64,000 nt of DNA, taken from NCBI RefSeq assembly GCF_003071345.1, contig NZ_QCYK01000001.1:1-64000 (forward strand), in the 5' to 3' direction. Shown here one piece after another: positions 1-8,861 of this stretch. The notes below the pieces were generated by a model. It was not told the DNA's origin and made no database searches. It saw nothing but the letters and a program-made list of their open reading frames with translations. The translations under genes were made by a program, and so were the position numbers. The stretch is from Chitinophaga parva. GTDB taxonomy: Bacteria > Bacteroidota > Bacteroidia > Chitinophagales > Chitinophagaceae. Numbering within the stretch: position 1 is the first letter of the stretch; the number at the start of each line of letters is the position of its first letter.

Positions 1-110
<110 letters not shown>

Positions 111-262
111 AAATAGTTTGTTTGCTCACTGACTAATTTTTTCTCAAAGCGAGAAAACCTTGCAGTTCTCTCTACTTCTAATTAGACAAGAGTGTTTTAA
201 TTTTTTTCGCTTGTTTGCTTACCTCACTACCATCCGAAAATAGTAGTGCTGTTGTTTCCTGA

Positions 263-275
263 CTTTCAAAGATCT
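263..275 (-). promoter_or_regulatory. boxA-like antitermination element in rRNA leader (candidate)
   Basis: On the minus strand the leader reads AGATCTTTGAAAG, resembling the boxA-type CTTTGA elements seen before rRNA genes in this phylum. It lies between the promoters and the 16S gene. This is a motif call only; no flanking boxB-like hairpin was confirmed. Confidence 0.3.
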
Positions 276-396
276 TTTGCTTTTGATTATGCGGATTTAC
301 ATCCTTTCATCTTAAAGCTTGTTGTCAAAATGTGAGATCCGATCTCTTAGCCGCTCCCTATCGAAGCACTCATTTTTTTCGTCCCGTTTGGGGTTG

Positions 397-428
397 CAAA
401 GGTAGAAGGAGTTTCTCATTTCACCAAA
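397..428 (-). promoter_or_regulatory. rRNA promoter, proximal copy
   Basis: Minus-strand -33 element TTTG (425-428, followed by G) and -7 element TACCTTTG (397-404) separated by 20 bp. This matches the Bacteroidota primary-sigma consensus TTTG / TAnnTTTG. Transcription would start near 390 and give a ~280-nt leader before the 16S RNA. Confidence 0.8.
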
Positions 429-587
429 TCTTTTCTAAAGATTTTTTCATTCTTCTTTCTTTCATGAGAGACCCGTTGAAACTTAGCATTGGCGCCAGTT
501 TCAGCGTATTTGAGCTATCGTAAAAGAGAAGGAATTGCAGTATCGTGAAGAGCTTTCTGTAACCGTGCTTTCTATCAAAGCGGGACG

Positions 588-618
588 CAAAGGTAGGCGG
601 TTTTTCCATACTGCCAAA
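588..618 (-). promoter_or_regulatory. rRNA promoter, distal copy
   Basis: Second -33 TTTG (615-618) and -7 TACCTTTG (588-595) with a 19-bp spacer, about 190 bp upstream of the proximal copy. Both copies share the extended forms GATTTGG and TACCTTTGC, so the rRNA operon is probably driven from two tandem promoters. Confidence 0.78.
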
Positions 619-679
619 TCTTTCGCTACAAAAACATTTATAAATTTTTGAAATCAGCCAGCAGCAAGACTTTCAGCGC

Positions 680-1441
680 TTATATTTTTTCAACCGGCAG
701 CAGCAAGCCATCCGGGTATTGCACCTTTACCAGGAACAAACCCTGGGGCGGCACCGCAAAATCTGCCTTCGTACAGTCCTTTGCCTGTATCACTTCATGA
801 AACTGCTCAATGGAAAGCTTGCCCCTGCCCACCCGCAACATAGTGCCCACCAGCCCACGCACCATACCCCGCAGGAAACGGTTGGCCCGCACATTGTAAA
901 TGAGCTGCCCATCTTCGCTGTGGCTCCAGTAAGAATGCAGGATGTTGCAATTGTAGGTTTTCACCTGGCTGTTGCGCTTGGAGAAAGTAGAAAAGTCCGT
1001 ATAACCACTCACGATAATAGCCGCTTCCTGCAGCCATGCTTCGTTCAGCTTATAAGGGAAATAATAGCCCCTGTCCTGGCGGAACGGGTCCTTCCGGTTA
1101 TACAGGAAGTATTGATAGGAGCGGCTTTCAGCGGCAAAGCGGGCATTGGTCTCTTCCGGCACGGCATACACTCCTTTCAGTACGATATCCGGCGGCAGGA
1201 TGGCATTCACCTTATACAAAAACTGCGGATGCAAAGGCAGTTCCGTATCAAAATGCAGGAAGTTCTGCAACGCATGTACACCGGCATCTGTACGGCTGGA
1301 GCCCGTGGTCTGCACGGGTACACGCATGAGGGTACTAACCGCTTTATCGATAGTGCCCTGCACAGAATGACTGTTGTGTTGTACCTGGAAACCCGCGTAC
1401 TGCGTGCCTTTGTAGGCCACTTCTAAAAAATACCGTTTCAT
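680..1441 (-). CDS. truA: tRNA pseudouridine(38-40) synthase TruA
   Basis: Converts U38-U40 in the anticodon arm of tRNAs to pseudouridine. The protein of 253 residues begins MKRYFLEVAYKGTQYAGFQ, the usual TruA N-terminus, and carries the catalytic aspartate D52 in SSRTDAGVHA; length matches the family. The open frame continues upstream to 1585, but that extension runs through a terminator hairpin and the preceding gene's end, so the ATG at 1441 is chosen. It lies downstream of the DUF4476 gene on the same strand, separated from it by the hairpin. Confidence 0.95.
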   Translation of the reverse strand: MKRYFLEVAYKGTQYAGFQVQHNSHSVQGTIDKAVSTLMRVPVQTTGSSRTDAGVHALQNFLHFDTELPLHPQFLYKVNAILPPDIVLKGVYAVPEETNARFAAESRSYQYFLYNRKDPFRQDRGYYFPYKLNEAWLQEAAIIVSGYTDFSTFSKRNSQVKTYNCNILHSYWSHSEDGQLIYNVRANRFLRGMVRGLVGTMLRVGRGKLSIEQFHEVIQAKDCTKADFAVPPQGLFLVKVQYPDGLLLPVEKI

Positions 1442-1494
1442 GCCCTTTGCTGTTTCAGCCGGCAAGTTCCTCACAAAAACCGACAATGTAAAAT

Positions 1495-1530
1495 GAAAAA
1501 GGCCCCACCGGTGCGCGGTGAGGCCTTCAG
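1495..1530 (-). terminator. Rho-independent terminator after DUF4476 gene
   Basis: Minus strand: stem AAGGCCTCACCG / CGGTGGGGCCTT with a short loop followed by a T-rich run. It sits between the DUF4476 stop codon and truA. Confidence 0.75.
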
Positions 1531-1544
1531 TTATGTAGTAACGC

Positions 1545-3149
1545 TTAGCGCAGCATGGCATTAAAGCGCTTCCTGTAATAGTCATCTTTCAGCAGGTCCT
1601 GCAAGCCCACAAACTTACCGGTTTCATACGTATGCAGGTAAGCCGTTTCCAGCAGCCGGTAACGGTATTCATCCGTATCGATCAGCTGTGCAAAAGCGCG
1701 GATCTGCTCTGTAGACAGGCACGTATTGCGGATGTTCCTATTGAACGTTTCCACCATATTGGATTCATTGCCCTGGGAAGAAACCCTCCGCATCAGCTTC
1801 TTAAAGCTATCGTTATTGAGCATCTGCTGGCAATCTGAATTCAGCGATGTCTTTGCACTGCTTACAGGAGCCGCAGTGGTAGCGGCTTCCGTGGCAGCAG
1901 TCTGTTTATTCACGGTCACCCATTCATCTGAATGCAGGTTGCCCACAGAATCAGCAACTGCGCTCTCTTCGCTACGTTTCTTCTTTTTCCTGGATGGCTT
2001 AGGCGCATCTTCTACCGGGGCAGCAGCGGCTGTTGTGGCGGCAGCTGCAGGCGCTGTGGTACCAAAATCTATGAATTGCGGTTCATCACCGGTGGCATGT
2101 TTCTTTTTCTTTCTGGAAGCTACGGGAGCAGCGGCGTTCTCTGTATAGGCGGTGGCTGCGCTGTCTGCACTGGGCGCAGGTACGGCGCTTTCTGCCACGG
2201 GCTGGGCCGTTGCCGGTTGTGCTACCGGCTGGGGTATTGTTTGCTGGGTATTATCGATCACTACCGGGGCGGCAGCCACTACATCTGCTTCCGCGGCGGT
2301 TTTCTGCTCATCTGCCATCACGTCTTTCAGGTAGGCCTGTTCTTCCGGTGTCAGCACATCGTCTGCAGCAGTGGCCTTGGCGGGCTTCTTACCCTTTTTA
2401 GGAGCTGGTATTGCTCCAGCAGGGGCGGCGGCTGCTTCCGCGGTTGTTGCAGCGGCAGGGGCTGCACTAGCGGGCGTGGGCGCCGGCTCGTCCATATCTG
2501 CCGGGCGGTCATCGCCGGCTACTTTATCAAGGGCTGATGCAAATTTATTGGGTTGTTTAGCGGGAGCTGCCGGCGTTGTGGTAGGTGGTGTAGCCGGTGC
2601 AACCGCGGGTGCGGTGCTTTGCGGCGCGGCAATGGCTACGTCTTTGTTGTTGGCAAAAGTGCTGTCCAGGTCTTTCTTCACATTACTCATCATGGCCGCG
2701 GAAGCGTCTGCAGGCACGGGTTGTGCGGGAACGGCGGCCGTTTCTGCAGGTGCGGTGGCCGGAGCAGCCTCCGGTGCCGCCGCGGTTTCAGCTGCTACCG
2801 GCTTTAATAAAGTATATGTCTGGAGGTTGAACAGGGCAATTTCCTGTGCACTGGTGTGCTTGATCACGAAGCCCTCGTCCCGGGTACCGGTAAGGGTAAT
2901 GCTGAAATGTTTCTCGGGGATCTCGTTCTTCGGGAAGCCCACCACCAGGTCTGCCGTGCCTTTGGGCAGTTCCGGCACTATCACATATCCTTTCGCGGAA
3001 GCGCTGAGCACTTTGCCCTTGTAACGCACGTAGAACAACTCCCCCTTCTCGCTCTGGATGTATATAAAATGATGCTCATCGCCGGCCCACGCAGCGGTGG
3101 ACACCAGCAACAACAAAGCAAATAATGATTTTTTTAAATAAGAAAGCAT
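1545..3149 (-). CDS. Secreted DUF4476 domain protein with long Ala/Pro-rich linker
   Basis: Function unknown; 534 residues. Residues 1-22 form a clear signal peptide (LLLLVSTAAWAG). Residues 23-115 form a compact beta-rich N-domain (about 'HFIYIQSEKGELFYVRYKGK'), seen in Bacteroidota proteins that end in DUF4476. Residues ~120-435 are Ala/Pro/Thr-rich low complexity, interrupted by three basic KKGKK / RKKKKH / RKKKKR patches. The last ~95 residues (CQQMLNNDSFKKLMRRV...) match DUF4476, a helical domain of unknown role. The signal peptide implies periplasmic or surface location. The start at 3149 fits the signal peptide. Confidence 0.85.
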   Translation of the reverse strand: MLSYLKKSLFALLLLVSTAAWAGDEHHFIYIQSEKGELFYVRYKGKVLSASAKGYVIVPELPKGTADLVVGFPKNEIPEKHFSITLTGTRDEGFVIKHTSAQEIALFNLQTYTLLKPVAAETAAAPEAAPATAPAETAAVPAQPVPADASAAMMSNVKKDLDSTFANNKDVAIAAPQSTAPAVAPATPPTTTPAAPAKQPNKFASALDKVAGDDRPADMDEPAPTPASAAPAAATTAEAAAAPAGAIPAPKKGKKPAKATAADDVLTPEEQAYLKDVMADEQKTAAEADVVAAAPVVIDNTQQTIPQPVAQPATAQPVAESAVPAPSADSAATAYTENAAAPVASRKKKKHATGDEPQFIDFGTTAPAAAATTAAAAPVEDAPKPSRKKKKRSEESAVADSVGNLHSDEWVTVNKQTAATEAATTAAPVSSAKTSLNSDCQQMLNNDSFKKLMRRVSSQGNESNMVETFNRNIRNTCLSTEQIRAFAQLIDTDEYRYRLLETAYLHTYETGKFVGLQDLLKDDYYRKRFNAMLR

Positions 3150-3191
3150 AAGTCTATTGTGGCGGTATGTATATCAGGATAATTGCAAATA

Positions 3192-3689
3192 CTATTCCAA
3201 GATGACAAGGACCTGGCCCTTTTCCACGGCGGTGCGCGGGGCCACCTTTACTTCTTTTACGATGGCATCGGCGGTGGCTTTGAATACATTCTCCATTTTC
3301 ATGGCCTCCAGGATCAGCACCGGATCTCCCTTTTTTATGGCCTGGCCGGGCGCCACCAGCACCTGGAGCACCAGGCCTGGCATGGGCGCTTTGATGTCGT
3401 TGACCTTTCGGCCCATAGCGTCTTTAATGCCCATGGCCGCAAGCAATTGGTCAATAGGCTCTTCCAGCTTTACGTCAAACACGCGGCCTTCTATCTGCAG
3501 GCTCACAGTTTTGTGCTCCCGGTCTATCCCACACAGTTGCACTGCCACACTGCGATTGTCCATGATCACGCTGTAATTGCCATTGGGCAGCTGGGCGGCA
3601 GACCAGTCTACCGTTTCCCCGTTACAGGTGACGCCATTGGCCATATCCACCTTAAATGCAGCTTTATCGTTTACCGTGGCTTTGATCAT
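3192..3689 (-). CDS. Biotin carboxyl carrier domain protein (acyl-CoA carboxylase type)
   Basis: A 165-residue cytoplasmic carrier protein. The C-terminal half is a biotinyl/lipoyl domain with the biotin attachment lysine K131 in LEAMKMEN, preceded by an APMPG turn; the N-terminal half is a beta-rich region typical of biotin carriers of methylmalonyl/propionyl-CoA-type carboxylases in this phylum. It would carry carboxybiotin between a biotin carboxylase and a carboxyltransferase. Neither partner gene is in the window. A CAAAAATA (TATTTTTG on the coding strand) -7-like box lies at 3708-3715, just upstream, without a clear -33. Confidence 0.88.
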   Translation of the reverse strand: MIKATVNDKAAFKVDMANGVTCNGETVDWSAAQLPNGNYSVIMDNRSVAVQLCGIDREHKTVSLQIEGRVFDVKLEEPIDQLLAAMGIKDAMGRKVNDIKAPMPGLVLQVLVAPGQAIKKGDPVLILEAMKMENVFKATADAIVKEVKVAPRTAVEKGQVLVILE

Positions 3690-3758
3690 TATACTGGTTT
3701 ATGCAAACAAAAATAGGAATTTTAACCACTTGCCTTGTATTTGGCCCATTTGTTTAAA

Positions 3759-3794
3759 TTTGGCCACTATTCACCGCTTTAGCGAATACTTTTG
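3759..3794 (+). promoter_or_regulatory. Candidate promoter of M1 aminopeptidase
   Basis: TTTG at 3759-3762 and TACTTTTG at 3787-3794. The spacer is 24 bp, longer than the usual 19-20, so this is tentative. If real it excludes the TTG codon at 3792 as a start. Confidence 0.4.
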
Positions 3795-3812
3795 ACAAAA
3801 ATCAAAAACCTC

Positions 3813-6359
3813 ATGCATCATCAAATGAAGAAGGCCCTGTCCGGCGCTGCGCTCTGCGGCTTGCTGGGCTGGTCTGCCGCGACGCTGGGCCAGCAAAAGG
3901 ACCCCAACGATCCGGCCCTGAAGATCTACCGTGCATCTGCCACCAAGATCAACGACCTGGTACACACTAAGCTGGACGTACGCTTCGACTATGCCAAACG
4001 CTATATGTACGGCAAGGAATGGGTAACCCTCCATCCGCACTTCTATCCTACAGACAGCCTTACACTGGATGCCAAAAGCATGAACATTAACGCTGTAGCC
4101 CTGGTGAAGAATGGTAAAACAGTGAACCTGCCGTACACCTACCGCGACAGCCTGCAGCTGGCCATAAAACTGGACCGCACTTACAAATCAAACGAACAGT
4201 ACACCATTTTTATTGATTATACGGCCAAGCCGGAAGAATATAAAGCAGTAGGCAGCGCCGCCATCACGGATGCCAAAGGCCTGTACTTCATTAACCCGGA
4301 TGGTAAAGATCCCGGTAAACCCACGGAGATCTGGACCCAGGGCGAAAGTGAATCGTCTTCCGTATGGTTTCCCACCATCGATAAAAGCAACCAGAAGTCC
4401 ACTTCCGAGATCAGCATGACAGTGGAAAAGAAATATAAAACCCTGTCTAACGGCCTGCTGGTAAAGCAGGTGAACAATGCCAACGGTACCCGCACAGACA
4501 CCTGGAAGCTGGACCAGCCCTTTGCCCCCTACCTGTTTATGATGGCCGTGGGCGACTATGCCATTGTAAAGGACACCTGGCATGGCAAGGAAGTAAGCTA
4601 CTATGTGGAACCTGCGTATGAAAAATATGCACGTGACATTTTTGGCGATACACCGGAAATGCTCTCCTTCTACTCCAAGATCCTGGGCTACGATTACCCC
4701 TGGCCCAAATATTCCCAGATCATTGCCCGCGATTATGTAAGCGGCGCCATGGAAAATGTGACCGCAACCCTGCACGGCCAGTTTGTACAGAAAACAGACC
4801 GGGAGCTGCTGGACGATGACCGCGAGGGCAATTCCGTGATCGCGCATGAGCTGTTCCATCACTGGTTTGGCGACCTGGCCACCTGCGAAAGCTGGAGCAA
4901 CCTCACCGTGAATGAATCCTTTGCCGACTACAGCGAATACCTGTGGTTTGAACACAAATTTGGCAAAGACGCGGCAGACGAACATGGCTACAATGCCCTG
5001 CAGGGCTACTTCCGCACGGCACAATACAGCGGTGACAAAGACCTGGTGCGTTTCCACTACCACGATAAAGAAGATATGTTTGATGCCATCACCTACCAGA
5101 AAGGTGGCTGCATTCTCAACATGCTGCGCAATAACGTGGGTGATTCCGCCTTCTTCAAATCCCTGAACCTTTACCTGAAAACCAATGCCTACAAAGCCAC
5201 AGAAGCGCACCAGCTGCGCCTGGCCTTTGAAGAAGTGACCGGCCGTGATATGAACTGGTTCTTTAACCAATGGTATTACGGACAAGGCTATCCCACGCTG
5301 GACCTGAGCTATGCCTATGACGAGGCCGGCAGGAAGACAAGCGTGATCATCAAACAGGTACAGAAAACAGATAAGGTATGGGAACTGCCCATGGCTGTTG
5401 ATGTTTACGCCGGCGGAAAGAAAGAAAGATACATGATCGATGCTAAGCACCGCATTGATACGTTCACCTTTGAAAGCGCCGTGAAACCGGACCTGGTGAA
5501 CGTGGATGCAGACAAAGTGATCGTCATGAAAAAGGACGACCACCGTGACCTGAGCACTTATGTATTCCAATACTTCAACGCCCCCAACTACCTGGACCGC
5601 CGCGAGGCACTGGATGTGTGCATTGAACAGCAATCCACTAACGCCGATGCACGCAAAGTGGTGCTGGCCGCGGTAAAAGACAAGTTTGAAGGCCTGCGTG
5701 CTTACGCCATTGAGCACCTGAAAATGGATGAAGCAGCCATAAAGAGCGCCATCGCCCCCACCCTCGTGGACCTGGCTAAGAATGATGTCTTTGCCAAAGT
5801 ACGCTCCGCCGCCGTGGAACAGCTGGGTGGCCTGGCAGATGCACAATACGCCTCCCTGTTTGAAAGCAAAATAGCCGACCGCTCTTATGCCGTAGAAGGC
5901 AAAGCCCTCTCTGCGCTGTACGATGTGGACTCCACCAAAGCCTTCACCACTGCCAAATCGCTCGAGAAAGACGCCAAGGGAGACCTTATGAGCGGCATTG
6001 CAGAAGTGTACCTGAAGAAAGGTGATGAATCAACCCTCCCCTTCTTCCGCAGGCATTTTGAAAGCGCCACCGGCCAGGAAAAGTTTGAAGCAGCGGCCCA
6101 GTACATAGTAATACTGGCCAACGCATCCAATACAGAAGCGGTAAACCATGGCTATGACCAGATCAGGGAAATGACGGAACAGTTTCGTAACAAGATGGTG
6201 ACAAACTACATCATCAACATGCTCACCCCCGCGCTGCAGAAAAAGCAGGCTGCCGCCCAATCCGCCACCGGCGCGACGCAGGAAGGATACAATGCACAGG
6301 TAACGCACCTGCAGGAGATCATTAAATCCCTTAGATCACCCAAAGCCGCAGAAGAATAA
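3813..6359 (+). CDS. M1 family metallo-aminopeptidase, exported
   Basis: Zinc aminopeptidase that trims N-terminal residues from peptides, likely in the periplasm. It has the exopeptidase motif GAMEN (about 311-315) and the zinc site H345-E-L-F-H349 with the third ligand in NESFADY. An N-terminal hydrophobic signal (MKKALSGAALCGLLGWSAATLGQQ, from the ATG at 3825) supports export. The last ~280 residues look like a helical HEAT-type repeat region. The frame is open from a TTG at 3792, but ATG at 3813 or 3825 is preferred because the -7 box overlaps the TTG. Monocistronic: a terminator follows. Confidence 0.93.
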   Translation: MHHQMKKALSGAALCGLLGWSAATLGQQKDPNDPALKIYRASATKINDLVHTKLDVRFDYAKRYMYGKEWVTLHPHFYPTDSLTLDAKSMNINAVALVKNGKTVNLPYTYRDSLQLAIKLDRTYKSNEQYTIFIDYTAKPEEYKAVGSAAITDAKGLYFINPDGKDPGKPTEIWTQGESESSSVWFPTIDKSNQKSTSEISMTVEKKYKTLSNGLLVKQVNNANGTRTDTWKLDQPFAPYLFMMAVGDYAIVKDTWHGKEVSYYVEPAYEKYARDIFGDTPEMLSFYSKILGYDYPWPKYSQIIARDYVSGAMENVTATLHGQFVQKTDRELLDDDREGNSVIAHELFHHWFGDLATCESWSNLTVNESFADYSEYLWFEHKFGKDAADEHGYNALQGYFRTAQYSGDKDLVRFHYHDKEDMFDAITYQKGGCILNMLRNNVGDSAFFKSLNLYLKTNAYKATEAHQLRLAFEEVTGRDMNWFFNQWYYGQGYPTLDLSYAYDEAGRKTSVIIKQVQKTDKVWELPMAVDVYAGGKKERYMIDAKHRIDTFTFESAVKPDLVNVDADKVIVMKKDDHRDLSTYVFQYFNAPNYLDRREALDVCIEQQSTNADARKVVLAAVKDKFEGLRAYAIEHLKMDEAAIKSAIAPTLVDLAKNDVFAKVRSAAVEQLGGLADAQYASLFESKIADRSYAVEGKALSALYDVDSTKAFTTAKSLEKDAKGDLMSGIAEVYLKKGDESTLPFFRRHFESATGQEKFEAAAQYIVILANASNTEAVNHGYDQIREMTEQFRNKMVTNYIINMLTPALQKKQAAAQSATGATQEGYNAQVTHLQEIIKSLRSPKAAEE

Positions 6360-6382
6360 ACTGCGCTGATGCATAAACTGAA

Positions 6383-6417
6383 AACGGCTGTCTCCGTAAA
6401 AGAGACAGCCGTTTTTT
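6383..6417. terminator. Bidirectional terminator
   Basis: Perfect 12-bp stem AACGGCTGTCTC / GAGACAGCCGTT (6383-6394 with 6402-6413), 7-nt loop, A-run on one side and T-run on the other. It separates the convergent M1 aminopeptidase and DUF1835 genes. Confidence 0.85.
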
Positions 6418-6438
6418 ATTGCACGTATGTTTGTCATT

Positions 6439-7386
6439 TTATCCCACCCTCACCACAGATTGGGTGCGCTCATCCCAGCGCCAGGGCGTGTCGTGCAGGG
6501 GTATGCCGCCCAGGTAACGTCCTTTGCGCGCGGCGTAGCGCAGGTAGTTTTCTTCCCCGTTCAGGATGTCACGGCCCAGGCCTGTGATGGACAGTTGCTG
6601 CCCTTTTTCATCCACCACACCCGCGCTGATCATGCGGCGCAGGTATACATCCAGCTGGAAATCACCGAAACCATAAATGGTAAGCTGGTCCCAGAACTGG
6701 GTGTACAGGTCGTACCAGCGGTATTCGGAAACCAGGAGGAGATTGAGGAAGAAACTTTCAATACGGTTCAACCCATTTTGCACGGACGGAAGCCGCTGCA
6801 GGTGGGCTTTCAAGGCAGGGCCAATGTGATACAGCTGCCCGTTTTGCCGGTCGCCGGAAAATGGCTCCAGCCGCATGGGTGTCACAGCGCAATAGGCAGA
6901 CCAGATCTCCGTGGCCAGCCCCAGGTCCTGTGGCTGCAGCACCAGACGGTCTGCAAACAAGCCGGGAAAGTGGCCGGCCGTGAGCATGCCCAGGCCCCTG
7001 AATCCTGCGGGCTGATATTGCGGCCCCGGCGCCACCAGGCTTACGCGGGGTGGCAGCCGGAACTGTTGTAAATAAAATAGGGTGAATAAAAGATTGATCT
7101 GGCAGAAGAGGTCAAATTCAAACCAAAGCACCACCTCCTCGTATTTGGATACATTTTCCAGGCGGGTAAATTCCTGTACCACTTGGGTAAGGTAGGTTTT
7201 CCGGTCAATGCCATACACCTGCTGCGCGTGATCTGCCCTGGCTTTGAAGAACTCATCCATATCCGTGGTGAAGATGGTGTGGCCCTCGCTCATCATGGAA
7301 CGGTTCACCACGATCTCGCCCGGGAGGCCACTGTTGCGAAATGGGGTCAGGGTTGCGTCTCCGTTTAGTATGTGCAGAATGGCCAT
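6439..7386 (-). CDS. DUF1835 domain-containing protein
   Basis: A 315-residue cytoplasmic protein beginning MAILHILNGDATLTPFRNSGLPGE; the HILNGDAT...GLPGEIVV start is characteristic of DUF1835 proteins, whose biochemical role is not established. The frame stays open to 7581, but the upstream part is an Arg/Trp-rich antisense-like reading of the neighbour's poly-glycine region, so ATG 7386 is chosen. It follows the TPM gene on the same strand with a 68-bp gap. Confidence 0.85.
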   Translation of the reverse strand: MAILHILNGDATLTPFRNSGLPGEIVVNRSMMSEGHTIFTTDMDEFFKARADHAQQVYGIDRKTYLTQVVQEFTRLENVSKYEEVVLWFEFDLFCQINLLFTLFYLQQFRLPPRVSLVAPGPQYQPAGFRGLGMLTAGHFPGLFADRLVLQPQDLGLATEIWSAYCAVTPMRLEPFSGDRQNGQLYHIGPALKAHLQRLPSVQNGLNRIESFFLNLLLVSEYRWYDLYTQFWDQLTIYGFGDFQLDVYLRRMISAGVVDEKGQQLSITGLGRDILNGEENYLRYAARKGRYLGGIPLHDTPWRWDERTQSVVRVG

Positions 7387-7454
7387 GGGATGTAATGGTT
7401 TAAAGTGCGTTACCTTACTACACAAAATCCATACAAATAGTTGGGAGCACCAGG

Positions 7455-8207
7455 TTACCAGCTGCCGCCGGCACCACCACCCCCACCGGAACCGCCGCCA
7501 AAACCGCCGAAGCCTCCTCCGCCGCCACCACCAAATCCGCCACCACCGCCGCTGCCCCAGCCGCCGCCCATGGGTATCCACCAGCCACCATAACCACGGC
7601 GGCTATAAGTGCCCCCACCGCCGCTACCCCGGCTGAAGAGGATGATCACAATGATCACAATGATGATAATGATGATGGGACTGATCCCGCCCCCACCGGA
7701 CTTGCGCGGAATGCCTTTATACTCCCCGGCAGCTGCCTTGAAAATGAGATCTACTCCGGCATCCAGGCCGGCATAATAATGCCCTTCCTTGAAATTGGGC
7801 ACCATGGCGGCTTCAATGATGCGGTGTGCTATCACATCGGGGATGGCGCCTTCCAGGCCGTAGCCTGTGGCTATCCAGACCTTGTGATCGTCTTTGGCCA
7901 CCAGGATCACGAGGCCGTTATCGCGGCCCTTGATGCCCACGCCCCAGTCCCGCAGGTATTTGAGCGCTACGTCACTGATGTCGTAATCGCCTACCGTATT
8001 TACCGTCACTACCAGCACCTGGTTGGAGGTACTGTCGCTATAGGCCACCAGCTTATGTTCCAGGGCATCTACCTCGCTTTGTACCATCACACCGGCAAAG
8101 TCATTTACCAGGCGGGGCGGGTTAGGCTTGGGTTGTATCTGCTGGGCAGCCAGCCGGCCGGTGAGCAAGACCATTACGCATAAAAAGAAGCAGCGCAAGC
8201 GTTTCAT
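7455..8207 (-). CDS. TPM domain protein (YgcG type), secreted, with Gly-rich tail
   Basis: 250 residues: signal peptide 1-21 (LLTGRLAAQQ), a TPM_phosphatase domain at ~33-150 (VNDFAGVM...VLVVTVNT...GIGYGLEGAIPD-like pattern with WIATGYGLEGAIPD), a hydrophobic Ile-rich membrane segment at ~176-190, then a tail dominated by glycine with W/F. This architecture is common next to LemA proteins. TPM domains have been linked to thylakoid photosystem repair and weak phosphatase activity; the bacterial role is unclear. Third gene of the lemA operon. Confidence 0.88.
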   Translation of the reverse strand: MKRLRCFFLCVMVLLTGRLAAQQIQPKPNPPRLVNDFAGVMVQSEVDALEHKLVAYSDSTSNQVLVVTVNTVGDYDISDVALKYLRDWGVGIKGRDNGLVILVAKDDHKVWIATGYGLEGAIPDVIAHRIIEAAMVPNFKEGHYYAGLDAGVDLIFKAAAGEYKGIPRKSGGGGISPIIIIIIVIIVIILFSRGSGGGGTYSRRGYGGWWIPMGGGWGSGGGGGFGGGGGGGFGGFGGGSGGGGGAGGSW

Positions 8208-8286
8208 ATCAAAAAATAATTCTGTGCGTTAAAGGATGCCCGGATGCAGGCCATGTGGCCCCTTCCCGGGGAAAAGTGGTGAATGG

Positions 8287-8745
8287 TCAGCGGCCAAAGA
8301 CAATATCGTCCGGCAGCTCATTCTCATCATCTGCCTGGTGGGGAAAGTGCTGGCGCAATGACTGCCCGATGGTAAGGATGCAGGCTTCCAGCCCGGGCAC
8401 GATCTGGCCTTCGCGGAACTGGCTCCGGAGCTTTGTGGCCGCGGACTGCCAGAACTCCTGTCCTACTTTCTGGTGAATACCGCTATCGCCCAGGATAGCA
8501 AACTGCTTGTCCAGCAGGGCCACGTAGAGCAGCACGCCGTTCTGCAGGCGGGTATTGCCCATGCCCATGGGGCCAAACACTTCCCCGGCGCGGTCCAGCG
8601 GGTTTACATAACCGCAGCGGCTTTCCACGAAGAGACGGATCTCACCGGAAGTGAGGCGCTCTGCCTGGCGGATGGCCTGGAGCAGGCGTTCTTTCTCGGG
8701 TTCAGTAAAAAACTCCTTCTTTTTGAAAAAAGGGAACAGGCCCAT
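8287..8745 (-). CDS. TPM domain protein, short cytoplasmic-type paralogue
   Basis: 152 residues starting MGLFPFFKKKEFFTEPEKERLLQ, with a TPM domain (TSGEIRLFVESRC ... VLLYVALLDKQFAILGDSGIH). It lacks a signal peptide and the glycine tail of the next gene. The frame continues upstream to 8841, but conservation starts at the MGLF methionine. Middle gene of lemA-TPM-TPM, all minus strand; this order is frequent in Bacteroidota. The ending DDENELPDDIVFGR is typical of this short TPM type. Confidence 0.87.
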   Translation of the reverse strand: MGLFPFFKKKEFFTEPEKERLLQAIRQAERLTSGEIRLFVESRCGYVNPLDRAGEVFGPMGMGNTRLQNGVLLYVALLDKQFAILGDSGIHQKVGQEFWQSAATKLRSQFREGQIVPGLEACILTIGQSLRQHFPHQADDENELPDDIVFGR

Positions 8746-8861
8746 GGAGGACGTTTTTGAGGGATCAGGAAAAAGGGCAAATCCCAGGTTCCCGCGCTGT
8801 AAAAGCCGGGGCCCGGGACTTGCAAAACATTCACGGCGCACGCCACTGCGCCTGCTGCGGA

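Noticed and set aside
4188..5846. 552-codon minus-strand open frame opposite the M1 aminopeptidase
   Set aside because: It lies wholly within a well-supported gene with catalytic motifs; the long frame reflects GC-biased codon use.
7387..7581. N-terminal extension of the DUF1835 protein
   Set aside because: It is another-frame reading of the Gly-rich tail of the TPM gene (Trp/Arg-rich), so the true start is 7386.
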